This document shows, one piece after another, positions 1 through 6,328 of a DNA stretch of 15,928 bases. The DNA comes from Methanothrix sp. GTDB lineage: Archaea; Halobacteriota; Methanosarcinia; Methanotrichales; Methanotrichaceae. Both the position numbers and the translations under genes were made by a program. Each line of letters begins with the position of its first letter. Position 1 is the stretch's first letter. Under the pieces are notes generated by a model. The model was not told where the DNA came from. It saw nothing but the letters and a program-made list of their open reading frames with translations, and made no database searches. Location: contig JAAZNX010000129.1 of assembly GCA_012798025.1 (NCBI GenBank), positions 1 through 15,928 of the forward strand, written 5' to 3'.

Positions 1-2
1 AG

Positions 3-233
3 TTCGCAGAGTGGACCTATCCCCTGAGGAAGTTCGATGATATCTACTATACCATCGAGAGGATCGTTTATGGCAAAGGTGAGCTGATGGGCTTCACCAC
101 AGAGGACATTTACAATAACCTCCGAGATAGGCGCTTTTTCCGGGATGCTCAGGACCTGGACAAATATTTGCTGGAGAACGGCCGAAAATATAAGATCCGA
201 AAAACAGATAACGTGTGGGAGCGCTACTACTAG
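3..233 (+). CDS. C-terminal end of an unidentified protein (partial)
   Basis: An open frame enters from the left edge and ends at the TAG at 231-233, giving 76 residues. I do not recognise the family. The visible part is charged and aromatic-rich (it begins FAEWTYPLRKFDDIYYTIER and ends DNVWERYY), has no Cys, no membrane segment and no repeats, and looks like a soluble alpha-helical or winged-helix-like tail, although that fold guess rests on composition only. The gene is convergent with the nucleotidyltransferase gene, whose stop lies only 4 bases away. Codon use resembles the neighbouring genes. The start and most of the protein are outside the window, so no function can be assigned. Confidence 0.6.
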   Translation, partial: FAEWTYPLRKFDDIYYTIERIVYGKGELMGFTTEDIYNNLRDRRFFRDAQDLDKYLLENGRKYKIRKTDNVWERYY

Positions 234-237
234 CGCT

Positions 238-1497
238 TCAATGAATCTTCTCTGTGAAATAAATATTTCTTTCATCTATTCCCAGTTCCATGAACCTGCC
301 TGTGGCCAGAATGCTATGGCTGTACTTGAGCGGAGCAACCCTGGTCCCAGATGCTACCACCGATTCGGCGGGCAGTGTGACATTCTCACCAATGACTGCT
401 ACCTGGCCTGCCCCATTTACGCCCAAAACGCTATGCTCTTCAATGGTTGTGTGTCGACCCACGATGGCGCGATGAATTGAGGTCATGTGCTGGATATTGG
501 CAAAGCTCATGATCATGCTCTCGCGAATCTCCACGTCTCTCTCGATAAGGCTGGTGTGGCCGATATGAGAGTTCTCGATGACAACGCCCTTCTCAATGTG
601 ACAGTTTCTGCCAATGGATACATTCCCCACCAGCTCGATATCCCCAGAGTCTAGATATCTCTCGATCTTGTTCAGAGTGGAGGGATGTATCCACTGGTTG
701 GGACGATAATGATACTTGCGATCGAAGTGTCGAACACGTCCACTTAGACAGTCTATGGCCGCCTGGTGCAGTCTCTCGGGCGTTCCGATATCTATCCAGT
801 AGCCAGAGATGGGATAGCCGTAGACTGGATAGCCGTTCTCTGTCAGATAAGGTATAAGATCTCCGCCGATGTCGCGGGCCCGATCGCCCATCTTCTGCAG
901 AACGTCGCGAATCTCGGGCGAGAATAGGTAAAAAGCAGTGTTTATCATCCTGCTGGGCTCGCTTCCAATTTTTGGCTTTTCCACAAATCCTTTAATGCGC
1001 ATCTCATCGTCTAACCTGGCCACACCGTACTGTGAGACGTTCTCATCGGGACCTAGCTCCTTCAGGGCCACTGTTAGGACGGGGTTGTGCTTGCGATGGA
1101 ACTCGACGAAGTCCTTAAGGTTGATATCGATGAGGTTATCGCCCGAGACCACCAGCAGATCTTCCTTGATGTCGAAATAATTGATACAATAGCGCATAGA
1201 ATCGGCGCTACCTGTGTCGTTGTAGAGCGGCTGATAGCTGAAGTCCTGGTGGTCGGTGATGCCCAGGCGCTTGAAGAACCCCTCGCCAGCCTTGAAGTAA
1301 TTGCTGAGGTTGAGGGTATTGCTCGCGCCCTTGCTGCCCAGAACGAACCTGCGACAACCTTGACTGGCCAGAACTCGAAAGAGATTAGCAATAATTGCCG
1401 TGTCGCATATTTCCACCAGGGGCTTGGGCTGATCCAGCGTTAGGGGATAAAGCCGTGTTCCTGAGCCCCCCACTGTAGCAAGGACTTGAGGAAACAT
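238..1497 (-). CDS. Sugar-1-phosphate nucleotidyltransferase with C-terminal left-handed beta-helix
   Basis: It probably joins a sugar 1-phosphate to an NTP to make an activated sugar (NDP-sugar) for surface glycans; the exact sugar and base cannot be read from sequence. From the ATG at 1497 it has 419 residues. The N-terminal Rossmann-like domain has the nucleotide-binding loop GGSGTRLYPLT near residues 10-20, then PKPLVEI, the metal-site segment SGDNLIDINL and the sugar-site segments GVARLDDE, GFVEKPK and GYWIDIGTPE. The last ~120 residues show hexapeptide periodicity (IGRNCHIEKGVVIENSHIG and onwards), typical of a left-handed beta-helix. The loop reads LATVGGSGTRL instead of the common LAGGxGTRL. 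A GTG at 1518 would add seven residues, but neither start has a Shine-Dalgarno. A TTAATATTT box centred near 1524 would place transcription almost at the 1497 ATG, which favours a leaderless start. It resembles mannose-1-phosphate guanylyltransferase or glucose-1-phosphate thymidylyltransferase-like archaeal proteins. Confidence 0.88.
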   Translation of the reverse strand: MFPQVLATVGGSGTRLYPLTLDQPKPLVEICDTAIIANLFRVLASQGCRRFVLGSKGASNTLNLSNYFKAGEGFFKRLGITDHQDFSYQPLYNDTGSADSMRYCINYFDIKEDLLVVSGDNLIDINLKDFVEFHRKHNPVLTVALKELGPDENVSQYGVARLDDEMRIKGFVEKPKIGSEPSRMINTAFYLFSPEIRDVLQKMGDRARDIGGDLIPYLTENGYPVYGYPISGYWIDIGTPERLHQAAIDCLSGRVRHFDRKYHYRPNQWIHPSTLNKIERYLDSGDIELVGNVSIGRNCHIEKGVVIENSHIGHTSLIERDVEIRESMIMSFANIQHMTSIHRAIVGRHTTIEEHSVLGVNGAGQVAVIGENVTLPAESVVASGTRVAPLKYSHSILATGRFMELGIDERNIYFTEKIH

Positions 1498-1555
1498 GGC
1501 TTTGGAGTGGGATTGCACAAATATTAAGCCTGTCGCCTAGCAAAGCACCTCTTAT

Positions 1556-1648
1556 CTAGTAGCCGCGCATAATCTTCATTATGATTCGTGCGATCATGAA
1601 GGCTATCAGGAACAATATGATGTAGAATATTATGGTTGCGATATCCAT
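1556..1648 (-). CDS. 30-residue single-span membrane peptide (candidate small protein)
   Basis: A short frame runs from ATG (1648-1646) to TAG (1558-1556) and encodes 30 residues. Residues 3-20 are almost all Ile, Leu, Phe, Ala and Met (starting DIATIIFYIILF), enough for one membrane span. The tail is basic (R21, K25 and R28) and ends RGY, so the C-terminus would be on the cytoplasmic side by the positive-inside rule. A GAGG Shine-Dalgarno (plus-strand CCTC at 1656-1659) sits 7 bases upstream of the ATG, and a TATAAAC-like box lies at 1672-1678. The frame fills most of the gap between the secreted-protein gene and the nucleotidyltransferase gene, all on the same strand. I do not recognise the family. 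Short hydrophobic frames can arise by chance, so the ribosome-binding site is the main support. Confidence 0.45.
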   Translation of the reverse strand: MDIATIIFYIILFLIAFMIARIIMKIMRGY

Positions 1649-1695
1649 GATCGATCCTCAGGCATTTCTGGTTTATAACTTTGACTGGAAAAAAG

Positions 1696-2325
1696 TCATT
1701 TTGTTCGTATGCCATTGGCGATTCCAGTCCAGGGCTCTTTGCTAGCCGAGAAAGCTCTGTAATTTCCAGATACTGAGCCGCCGTTTGTCGTCAGAGCAAG
1801 CCTGTAAAGGCTGATGACCCCAAGAGAGGTGATGTCCAGGTTCAATCTATCTTTCTCAACTGAGCCAGAAGCAGAAACCTCCAGAGTATCACCACCATCA
1901 TTCATGCTACCCGCCCCGAAGATCGCATCTTCTGACTGGAATAAGGTTAGTGACAGCTCTCTGATTTTACTGTCCCTGAGCTCAAATGACCAGCTTCCTG
2001 CTAAACTCGTCGTCGAAGACGATGTGCTTGCAGCTTGATGCTGGACAGCACCGTCGGCATTTACAGAATCGCTGGATTGTTGGGCGCCAGTAACGTTTCC
2101 TGATTGAATGCCAGGCACTGTAAAATTGACTCCTGCCTCCTTGCTCCAGAGCACTCTGGATTCGCGGGGATTCTCGGGAAAGCCGATGTTATGGGCGTAA
2201 ATTCCATTGCTCTCATTTATAAGTTGATCCACAGATTTGCCTGTGGTATCATAGAATGAGGAAGCATTGATTGCAAACAAAGCAAATATGATCGATGACC
2301 ATACGATCTGCGTTGCAAATCTCAT
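1696..2325 (-). CDS. Secreted protein with C-terminal beta-rich domain, unknown function
   Basis: The protein has 209 residues. Residues 1-22 form a signal peptide (MRFATQ, then WSSIIFALFAINASS) with likely cleavage around residues 20-24, so it should be exported. The N-terminal half carries three N-glycosylation sequons (N37-E-S, N67-F-T, N77-V-T), followed by a Ser/Thr/Gln-rich linker (about 80-107). From ~108 the protein is a compact beta-rich domain with alternating hydrophobic residues (LAGSWSFELRDS, LTLFQSEDAIFGAGSM, ISLYRLALTT) ending in PWTGIANGI. I believe similar domains occur in several Methanothrix secreted proteins, but that is recollection and not shown here. There is no Cys and no C-terminal membrane anchor. 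The Shine-Dalgarno is weak (AAGG, 11 bases upstream), and a TATA box lies at 2375-2384. It is divergent from another secreted-protein gene. Confidence 0.75.
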   Translation of the reverse strand: MRFATQIVWSSIIFALFAINASSFYDTTGKSVDQLINESNGIYAHNIGFPENPRESRVLWSKEAGVNFTVPGIQSGNVTGAQQSSDSVNADGAVQHQAASTSSSTTSLAGSWSFELRDSKIRELSLTLFQSEDAIFGAGSMNDGGDTLEVSASGSVEKDRLNLDITSLGVISLYRLALTTNGGSVSGNYRAFSASKEPWTGIANGIRTK

Positions 2326-2374
2326 GCTTTTAAAACCTTACTATTCAAATGATGCTTGACCTCTTAAGGCTTGC

Positions 2375-2384
2375 GATATATGTT
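2375..2384 (-). promoter_or_regulatory. TATA box for the secreted-protein gene at 2325
   Basis: On the minus strand this reads AACATATATC. Its centre is ~55 bases upstream of the ATG at 2325, which predicts transcription starting near 2352 and a leader of about 27 bases. The call rests on motif and spacing only. Confidence 0.4.
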
Positions 2385-2396
2385 ATTTAGGAGGGA

Positions 2397-2446
2397 GGCA
2401 AAAGTCTTGGATGTAGGAGGGAGAAAAGAGTAAGTCGACTTTTGCC
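2397..2446. repeat. Hairpin H1: perfect 10-bp inverted repeat GGCAAAAGTC/GACTTTTGCC
   Basis: GGCAAAAGTC at 2397-2406 is matched perfectly by GACTTTTGCC at 2437-2446, with a 30-base spacer. The spacer contains a second copy of the flanking TAGGAGGGAG string (2388-2397 and about 2415-2424). The element lies just upstream of the TATA box of the minus-strand secreted-protein gene, a position that fits an operator. The same half-site motif recurs in the hairpin at 2566-2625. Confidence 0.6.
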
Positions 2447-2534
2447 AAGCACACTGTACGTCAATAGTCGTATTTAAGGATTTCGTTTCGGATGAATCTC
2501 TCGCAAGAGAGCTGCTTGGTCGACATGTACCACA

Positions 2535-2542
2535 TTTATATA
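2535..2542 (+). promoter_or_regulatory. TATA box (TTTATATA) in the divergent intergenic region
   Basis: This is a strong archaeal TATA box reading TTTATATA. Measured ~27 bases downstream, the expected transcription start is about 2566, exactly where the second hairpin begins, so the mRNA for the gene at 2728 would have a leader of about 160 bases. The box is nearly symmetrical and could also fire on the minus strand. Confidence 0.5.
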
Positions 2543-2565
2543 TCGTCGAAAGCCGATCCAGAATC

Positions 2566-2625
2566 GGGCAAAGGTCGAGACAACGTCTGTCCTAAACACC
2601 CTGTGCTTCATCATCGACTTTGCCC
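2566..2625. repeat. Hairpin H2: imperfect 12-bp inverted repeat related to H1
   Basis: GGGCAAAGGTCGA at 2566-2578 pairs with TCGACTTTGCCC at 2614-2625, giving 12 base pairs with one bulged G. Inside the loop AGAC/GTCT (2579-2587 region) could form a small extra stem. With the predicted start near 2566 the structure would sit at the very 5' end of the transcript. The half-site GGCAAA(A/G)GTC is shared with H1, so the four half-sites in this intergenic region alternate in orientation. Confidence 0.55.
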
Positions 2626-2668
2626 TTCCTCCCATTTCCAGTCGCATCGAATGCATTACAATGCCGTT

Positions 2669-2717
2669 ACCCAAATCTTTTTTGTCTTTCACCTTCAATA
2701 TGATCTAAAATTTGGGT
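2669..2717 (+). promoter_or_regulatory. Inverted repeat that could hide the ribosome-binding site of the gene at 2728
   Basis: ACCCAAAT (2669-2676) is the exact reverse complement of ATTTGGGT (2710-2717). With two G-U pairs the stem could extend to cover GGGTGGA (2714-2720), the Shine-Dalgarno of the ATG at 2728. The loop contains a T6 run (2678-2683). It might act as a translational switch or as part of an attenuator; neither is demonstrated. Confidence 0.4.
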
Positions 2718-2727
2718 GGAATGTAAC

Positions 2728-3153
2728 ATGAGGAGAATTGCGCTAGTTCTAATGATGATCGGACTCATAGTCCCTTCCCTGGCTCTGACTGAGTACCAAA
2801 GGGGCGTGCTGGATGGCCTTGCTCAGGGTTGGTCCATGGCCCAAAGGTACGATCAGGCCCTAGGAGGAGATATCGCCTCGTATAACCAGGCAGTTCCGAA
2901 ATACAATGCCTGGATAGAGAGCATCTTCGGACGAAATGAATCTTTGATGCTTAAAAATATCACTGAAACTGCACAAGCACAGCCTTACAGCATCCACAAG
3001 ACCTTCACGCCTGTGCACTCGATCGATGCAAGCTGGAACCAGACGCCAAGGACATTTCAGGAAACGCAACCACAACCGAATGCCTATGGAATGATTTATG
3101 GGTATCCTGCTGAGACGTATTACTCCATAGGACCTGCTCTCAGCTCTTTCTAG
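2728..3153 (+). CDS. Small secreted protein with three N-glycosylation sequons, unknown function
   Basis: I chose the ATG at 2728 over the GTG at 2716 because GGGTGGA (2714-2720) is a well-placed Shine-Dalgarno for it; the GTG lies within that site. The product has 141 residues. Residues 1-19 are a signal peptide (MRRIALVLMMIGLIVPSLA) with probable cleavage after A19. The mature part is soluble-looking and helical at first, contains sequons N70-E-S, N77-I-T and N104-Q-T, lacks Cys, and ends in a Tyr/Pro-rich tail (NAYGMIYGYPAETYYS). There is no lipobox and no C-terminal anchor. I do not recognise a family. The gene is followed after 81 bases by another secreted-protein gene on the same strand that has its own TATA box. 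Confidence 0.72.
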   Translation: MRRIALVLMMIGLIVPSLALTEYQRGVLDGLAQGWSMAQRYDQALGGDIASYNQAVPKYNAWIESIFGRNESLMLKNITETAQAQPYSIHKTFTPVHSIDASWNQTPRTFQETQPQPNAYGMIYGYPAETYYSIGPALSSF

Positions 3154-3193
3154 GTTGGGGTGGGAATATGCGGGCTTTCGTTCACAGGATCAG

Positions 3194-3201
3194 GTTTATA
3201 T
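3194..3201 (+). promoter_or_regulatory. TATA box for the secreted-protein gene at 3235
   Basis: The sequence TTTATATC is centred ~37 bases upstream of the ATG at 3235, which predicts a transcription start near 3224 and a very short leader containing AGAGG (3226-3230). This supports ATG 3235 over the GTG at 3160. Confidence 0.45.
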
Positions 3202-3234
3202 CTTAATTTGGCTGTTTACAACCTCAGAGGCGTC

Positions 3235-3855
3235 ATGATGAGATGGTTACTTTCAGTGATGCTGCTATTTGCCTTAAGTCTCACAACCAATATGATGGCT
3301 ACTGTGGCAGAGGACACCCTTGCACAGAACTTCACTGAGCATTCCTGGGTATTCGTCAACGGCTACATGGATGAGTCCAGAATCCTCCAGACACAGGCAG
3401 GTTTCAGCGGCCAGAAGATCGTCCTGGGAACCAGGGGGAGCGGAATGGCTACAAGGACCATCGACTCCGAGGTCTACAGAGACTCGAATATGGACGAGGC
3501 ATCCCTAACCATTTCGGCCAACTATGATTACAAGCCGTATTCGCCTCCTCTTACGCAAGGCGACCTCAAAAACGCCCTCTGCGCCAAGAACTACCAGGTG
3601 GGCTCAGTCTATTCAGAGACCTATTACATCGACAAAGATCTCATCAAGGACACAACCATCTATCAGAACGATAACATGTCAGTCTACCAGATCAGTTCCG
3701 AGATTCAGGGGACTGCAAAGATCGGCACACGTGTGCAAAAGAACGCGGACACAGTGCCATCCTATATGATGCACGGAACTTACGTAGGATACGCACAGAT
3801 ACGATCTGAGACCATCGTGGGCAACAGCTCCGTCTTGACCTTGCCCTGTCCGTGA
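3235..3855 (+). CDS. Secreted protein of unknown function, ~206 residues
   Basis: A frame is open from a GTG at 3160, but the first 25 residues would lie across the TATA box and would put the hydrophobic signal inside the protein. The ATG at 3235 (or 3238), preceded by AGAGG, is the better start. Residues 1-25 form a signal peptide (MMRWLLSVMLLFALS) with cleavage likely near MATVA/ED. The mature part looks beta-rich, with sequons N32-F-T, N147-M-S and N197-S-S, a GTRGSGMATRTID segment, and only two Cys (C116, and C205 in the terminal LPCP), which could form one disulfide. The family is not recognised. Its stop is 6 bases from the convergent stop of the radical SAM/SPASM gene. Confidence 0.72.
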   Translation: MMRWLLSVMLLFALSLTTNMMATVAEDTLAQNFTEHSWVFVNGYMDESRILQTQAGFSGQKIVLGTRGSGMATRTIDSEVYRDSNMDEASLTISANYDYKPYSPPLTQGDLKNALCAKNYQVGSVYSETYYIDKDLIKDTTIYQNDNMSVYQISSEIQGTAKIGTRVQKNADTVPSYMMHGTYVGYAQIRSETIVGNSSVLTLPCP

Positions 3856-3861
3856 TAGTCC

Positions 3862-5022
3862 CTAATTGGATGCCAGCTTTCGCATCAGGTCCATGATCCC
3901 CGGCTTCCTGGCCCTCTTGAAGCTGCTGGCGAGGCCCATCTCCATTTCTAGTGAGCCCATCATCTCCTCATTGAACCTGTTGGAGATCTCATCGAATATC
4001 TTTTTGTACGCAACGCAATGTGGGTCGACGCCTTTAATGTCTCCGCTTGCAGGGACCATGGCGTTATATGGACAGCCTCCTCGACAGTAACGGATGTGTT
4101 TGCAGCTCTTGCAGTTCTTGTCCACGAATTCCTTGAACCTGAGCATGCGCACTCCGGCTTCAGATCCCGCCAGGTCAGCCTGACTTGGCCTGTCCCGGAC
4201 ATCTCCCATTACATATTGCGGCATGCCGACAAAACGATAGCAAGGATATATGCTGCCGTCAGGCCCAACTGCAAAGGTATTCTCCATGCAGTCCACAAAG
4301 GTGCAGACAGTGCCCCTGCCAGTAAAGACGCATCTGCAATAGTCGTTGATGTTTCTGATCTCGATCTGATCCATGTTCTCCAGGTATTTATCCATGAGAT
4401 AGACCAGCAGGTCCCCGTATTCCTCTGGCGGAAGCGCCCACTTATCAGGGTCGTCGCTACGCAAGGACGGGAGCGCAGGGTGCAGCTTCATGGTCAAGCC
4501 GTTATCCAGGAAATAATTGAATATGTCCTCTTTGAATTTGACAGAATACGACGTAAAGGTGCATATGAACTGTACCTGCAATCCGTGCTCTTTGGCGATC
4601 TCATAGCCCCGCATCGTCCTCTCGTAATACCCCTCTGACCTTTGAAGGTCGTTTATTTCCCGGGGGCCGTCCAGGCTGGAGCCGATGGGAATCTGATACT
4701 TGGCAAGAACTTCGGCCAGCTCATGAGTGAGCATCCAGAGGTTGGTCTGCAAGGCGAAGTTTGGGCTCAGATGTTTCAGGCCCGACAACAGAGGCAGAGC
4801 TTTACGATAGAAATCCGCTCCTGCAAGAAGAGGCTCGCCTCCATGGAATGTGAATGTGACTGGATCATTCCGAAAAACATTTAGCCATTCCACAATATCC
4901 TTGACGGTCTCAATGCTCATTACGGGTGATCCGACCTCTGAGCTCCAGCAGTAAGCGCATTTGGATGGACAGCCCAACGTCGGAATGATCATGACATGAA
5001 AAGGCCTTTTCTGGCGCATCAT
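3862..5022 (-). CDS. Radical SAM/SPASM-domain enzyme, putative peptide or protein modifier
   Basis: The protein has 386 residues. The radical SAM cluster motif CX3CX2C is C18, C22 and C25 (CPSKCAYC), followed by the SAM-binding segment GGEPLL (61-66) and the anaerobic-sulfatase-maturase-like SSLDGP (115-120). The C-terminal SPASM domain is complete: C245-X10-G-X4-C261, then C304-X2-C307-X5-C313-X3-C317, and C336. That pattern binds two auxiliary [4Fe-4S] clusters in enzymes that modify peptides or proteins (sulfatase maturases, PqqE, sactipeptide and thioether enzymes). No sulfatase lies nearby. It resembles the methanogen-type putative peptide-modifying radical SAM families, but I cannot name the subfamily with certainty. 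The ATG at 5022 has GATGAGG 8-9 bases upstream. The gene starts 48 bases after the mmp10 stop on the same strand, so it is probably cotranscribed. Substrate unknown. Confidence 0.85.
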   Translation of the reverse strand: MMRQKRPFHVMIIPTLGCPSKCAYCWSSEVGSPVMSIETVKDIVEWLNVFRNDPVTFTFHGGEPLLAGADFYRKALPLLSGLKHLSPNFALQTNLWMLTHELAEVLAKYQIPIGSSLDGPREINDLQRSEGYYERTMRGYEIAKEHGLQVQFICTFTSYSVKFKEDIFNYFLDNGLTMKLHPALPSLRSDDPDKWALPPEEYGDLLVYLMDKYLENMDQIEIRNINDYCRCVFTGRGTVCTFVDCMENTFAVGPDGSIYPCYRFVGMPQYVMGDVRDRPSQADLAGSEAGVRMLRFKEFVDKNCKSCKHIRYCRGGCPYNAMVPASGDIKGVDPHCVAYKKIFDEISNRFNEEMMGSLEMEMGLASSFKRARKPGIMDLMRKLASN

Positions 5023-5070
5023 TTTTTGGGCCTCATCAAAGTACTAATAGTTTTCCTGCATCTTCGAACG

Positions 5071-6288
5071 CTAAACTCCAAGGGCATTGATGGCCTCGAT
5101 CAATTCTTTGAAAGCTTCGACTTCAATGTCCAATACCTCTCGCGTATTCATGGAGATGCTCATCTCTCCGTCAACTGTGAGCATATCCGGACCCCTGATC
5201 ACGAGTCTGTTCCTGCCGTCGCGACTGAGTATCTTCGTTATCTCCTTCTCGTGGGCCAGGGTGCGGCCCGGAATGAGTACAGTGTCCTTGACCTGGGCAA
5301 GGTCCAATTCCATAAAATCCTCGATGGTAATCAGGCAGCCGATGTCCTTTGATGCCGCGACCACATTTACATCTTCGCCAAGCTGTTGAAAGATGGCCTT
5401 CAGCATGGGCTGGGCCACGCTGCTGGTGATGACTGTGGCACCTCTTCGCAAAGCTGGCAGCCTATGAATCTCTTCTGGGTGCGCTGCCAAGGCGAATGGG
5501 GCGCCTGTGACAGGGTCCCATAGAGGAGTTCCTGTTACCCGGAAGCTATGCCGGTTTGCGGTCTCTGTGACGATTCTTCGGAACTCTTCGACGGTATGGG
5601 GCGTCACGCCAGGAATTATGGGCTCATTTCCCAAGATCAAGCCCTGCTCGCGGACGTTGGCGAATCTCATGAGAATCAGCCCCTTTGCGCCCATCTCCTC
5701 CAGGTCGCAACAGGTCTTCTCCAGCTCTGGGCCGTCGTTGACGCCCGGTATCAGCACAGCAGCACAATAAACGTCGCAGCTTTCGCAGAAGATCTTGAGG
5801 TTGGACAGTGCCACATCTGGATGCCTATCGCCCATGTACTTACGTCGCATCTCGGGCCGCGTGGAGAAGACCGTAAAGGAGACCTCTCGTACTCCTGCTT
5901 CCACCAACGCCTCAGCTTCATTTTCCCGTGTAAAGCCCTTGCCACTGGTATAGCCCAAGTGGATGGGAACAAATCCCTGACCCACCATCTTTGCCAGGGG
6001 CAAGAGCTCTGGGTAGCAACTCAGGTCTCCACCGCCGCTGATGGTGACCTTGTCGGGTATGGAGCCACAGGCCTTCTGGGCCACCTCGAAGACGACCATG
6101 TCCAAGGGCTTGAAGCCGGGGTAGCCTTCCACGATGGCGCGAGAGCAATAGTCGCATCCCTTCTTAAAAGGCATGCAAAACTTGCAGCCGAAGGGCTGTA
6201 TGCTCTTCACTCCTCTGAAATAGCAGTAGCTGCAAAAGCCTCTGCAGTCCAGCCCCGGCCTTCCTCCGACGTCGGCAAGAATCTCCAT
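5071..6288 (-). CDS. mmp10: Mmp10, B12-dependent radical SAM methylase of McrA arginine
   Basis: The 405-residue protein matches methanogenesis marker protein 10 (also called MamA), which C-methylates a conserved arginine near the active site of methyl-coenzyme M reductase subunit McrA, using SAM and a cobalamin cofactor. The characteristic N-terminus is present: MEILADVGGRPGLDCRGFC, with the radical SAM triad C15, C19 and C22 followed by Y23, and then C35, C38, C45 and C48 (GCKFC and GCDYC), the second Cys group typical of the family. SGGGDLSC (about residues 84-91) fits SAM binding. No Shine-Dalgarno is visible at the ATG (6288), but a TATTTA box at 6314-6319 puts the expected transcript start at about 6289, so the message is probably leaderless. 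It lies 40 bases downstream of the exchanger stop and upstream of the SPASM enzyme. Presence of this gene implies a methanogen or ANME archaeon. Confidence 0.95.
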   Translation of the reverse strand: MEILADVGGRPGLDCRGFCSYCYFRGVKSIQPFGCKFCMPFKKGCDYCSRAIVEGYPGFKPLDMVVFEVAQKACGSIPDKVTISGGGDLSCYPELLPLAKMVGQGFVPIHLGYTSGKGFTRENEAEALVEAGVREVSFTVFSTRPEMRRKYMGDRHPDVALSNLKIFCESCDVYCAAVLIPGVNDGPELEKTCCDLEEMGAKGLILMRFANVREQGLILGNEPIIPGVTPHTVEEFRRIVTETANRHSFRVTGTPLWDPVTGAPFALAAHPEEIHRLPALRRGATVITSSVAQPMLKAIFQQLGEDVNVVAASKDIGCLITIEDFMELDLAQVKDTVLIPGRTLAHEKEITKILSRDGRNRLVIRGPDMLTVDGEMSISMNTREVLDIEVEAFKELIEAINALGV

Positions 6289-6313
6289 ACTGAATTTGGA
6301 ATCTTGCAGAGGG

Positions 6314-6319
6314 TAAATA
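6314..6319 (-). promoter_or_regulatory. TATA-like box for a leaderless mmp10 transcript
   Basis: The minus strand reads TATTTA, centred 27-28 bases upstream of the mmp10 ATG. The upstream 20 bases hold no Shine-Dalgarno, which fits a leaderless start. The box is short and could be chance. Confidence 0.3.
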
Positions 6320-6328
6320 GGTTTTGGG

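Noticed and set aside
1524..1715. 63-codon minus-strand frame overlapping the small membrane peptide
   Set aside because: It has no ribosome-binding site, is rich in His and Asn with no family feel, and overlaps both the secreted-protein end and the better supported 30-residue frame.
2388..2634. MITE-like mobile element bounded by the GGAGG/GGCAAAAGTC inverted ends
   Set aside because: The ends are imperfect, no target-site duplication is visible, and internal copies fit hairpins or operators better. A second genomic copy would reopen the idea.
2492..2731. Open frames on both strands inside the 2326-2727 intergenic region
   Set aside because: They run through the hairpins and promoter elements, lack ribosome-binding sites and have random composition.
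3160..3234. 25-residue N-terminal extension from the GTG at 3160
   Set aside because: It spans the TATA box and would bury the signal peptide; the ATG at 3235 has AGAGG in front.
4018..4638. 206-codon plus-strand frame opposite the SPASM gene
   Set aside because: It is antisense to a gene with complete catalytic motifs; its own translation shows no recognisable domain.
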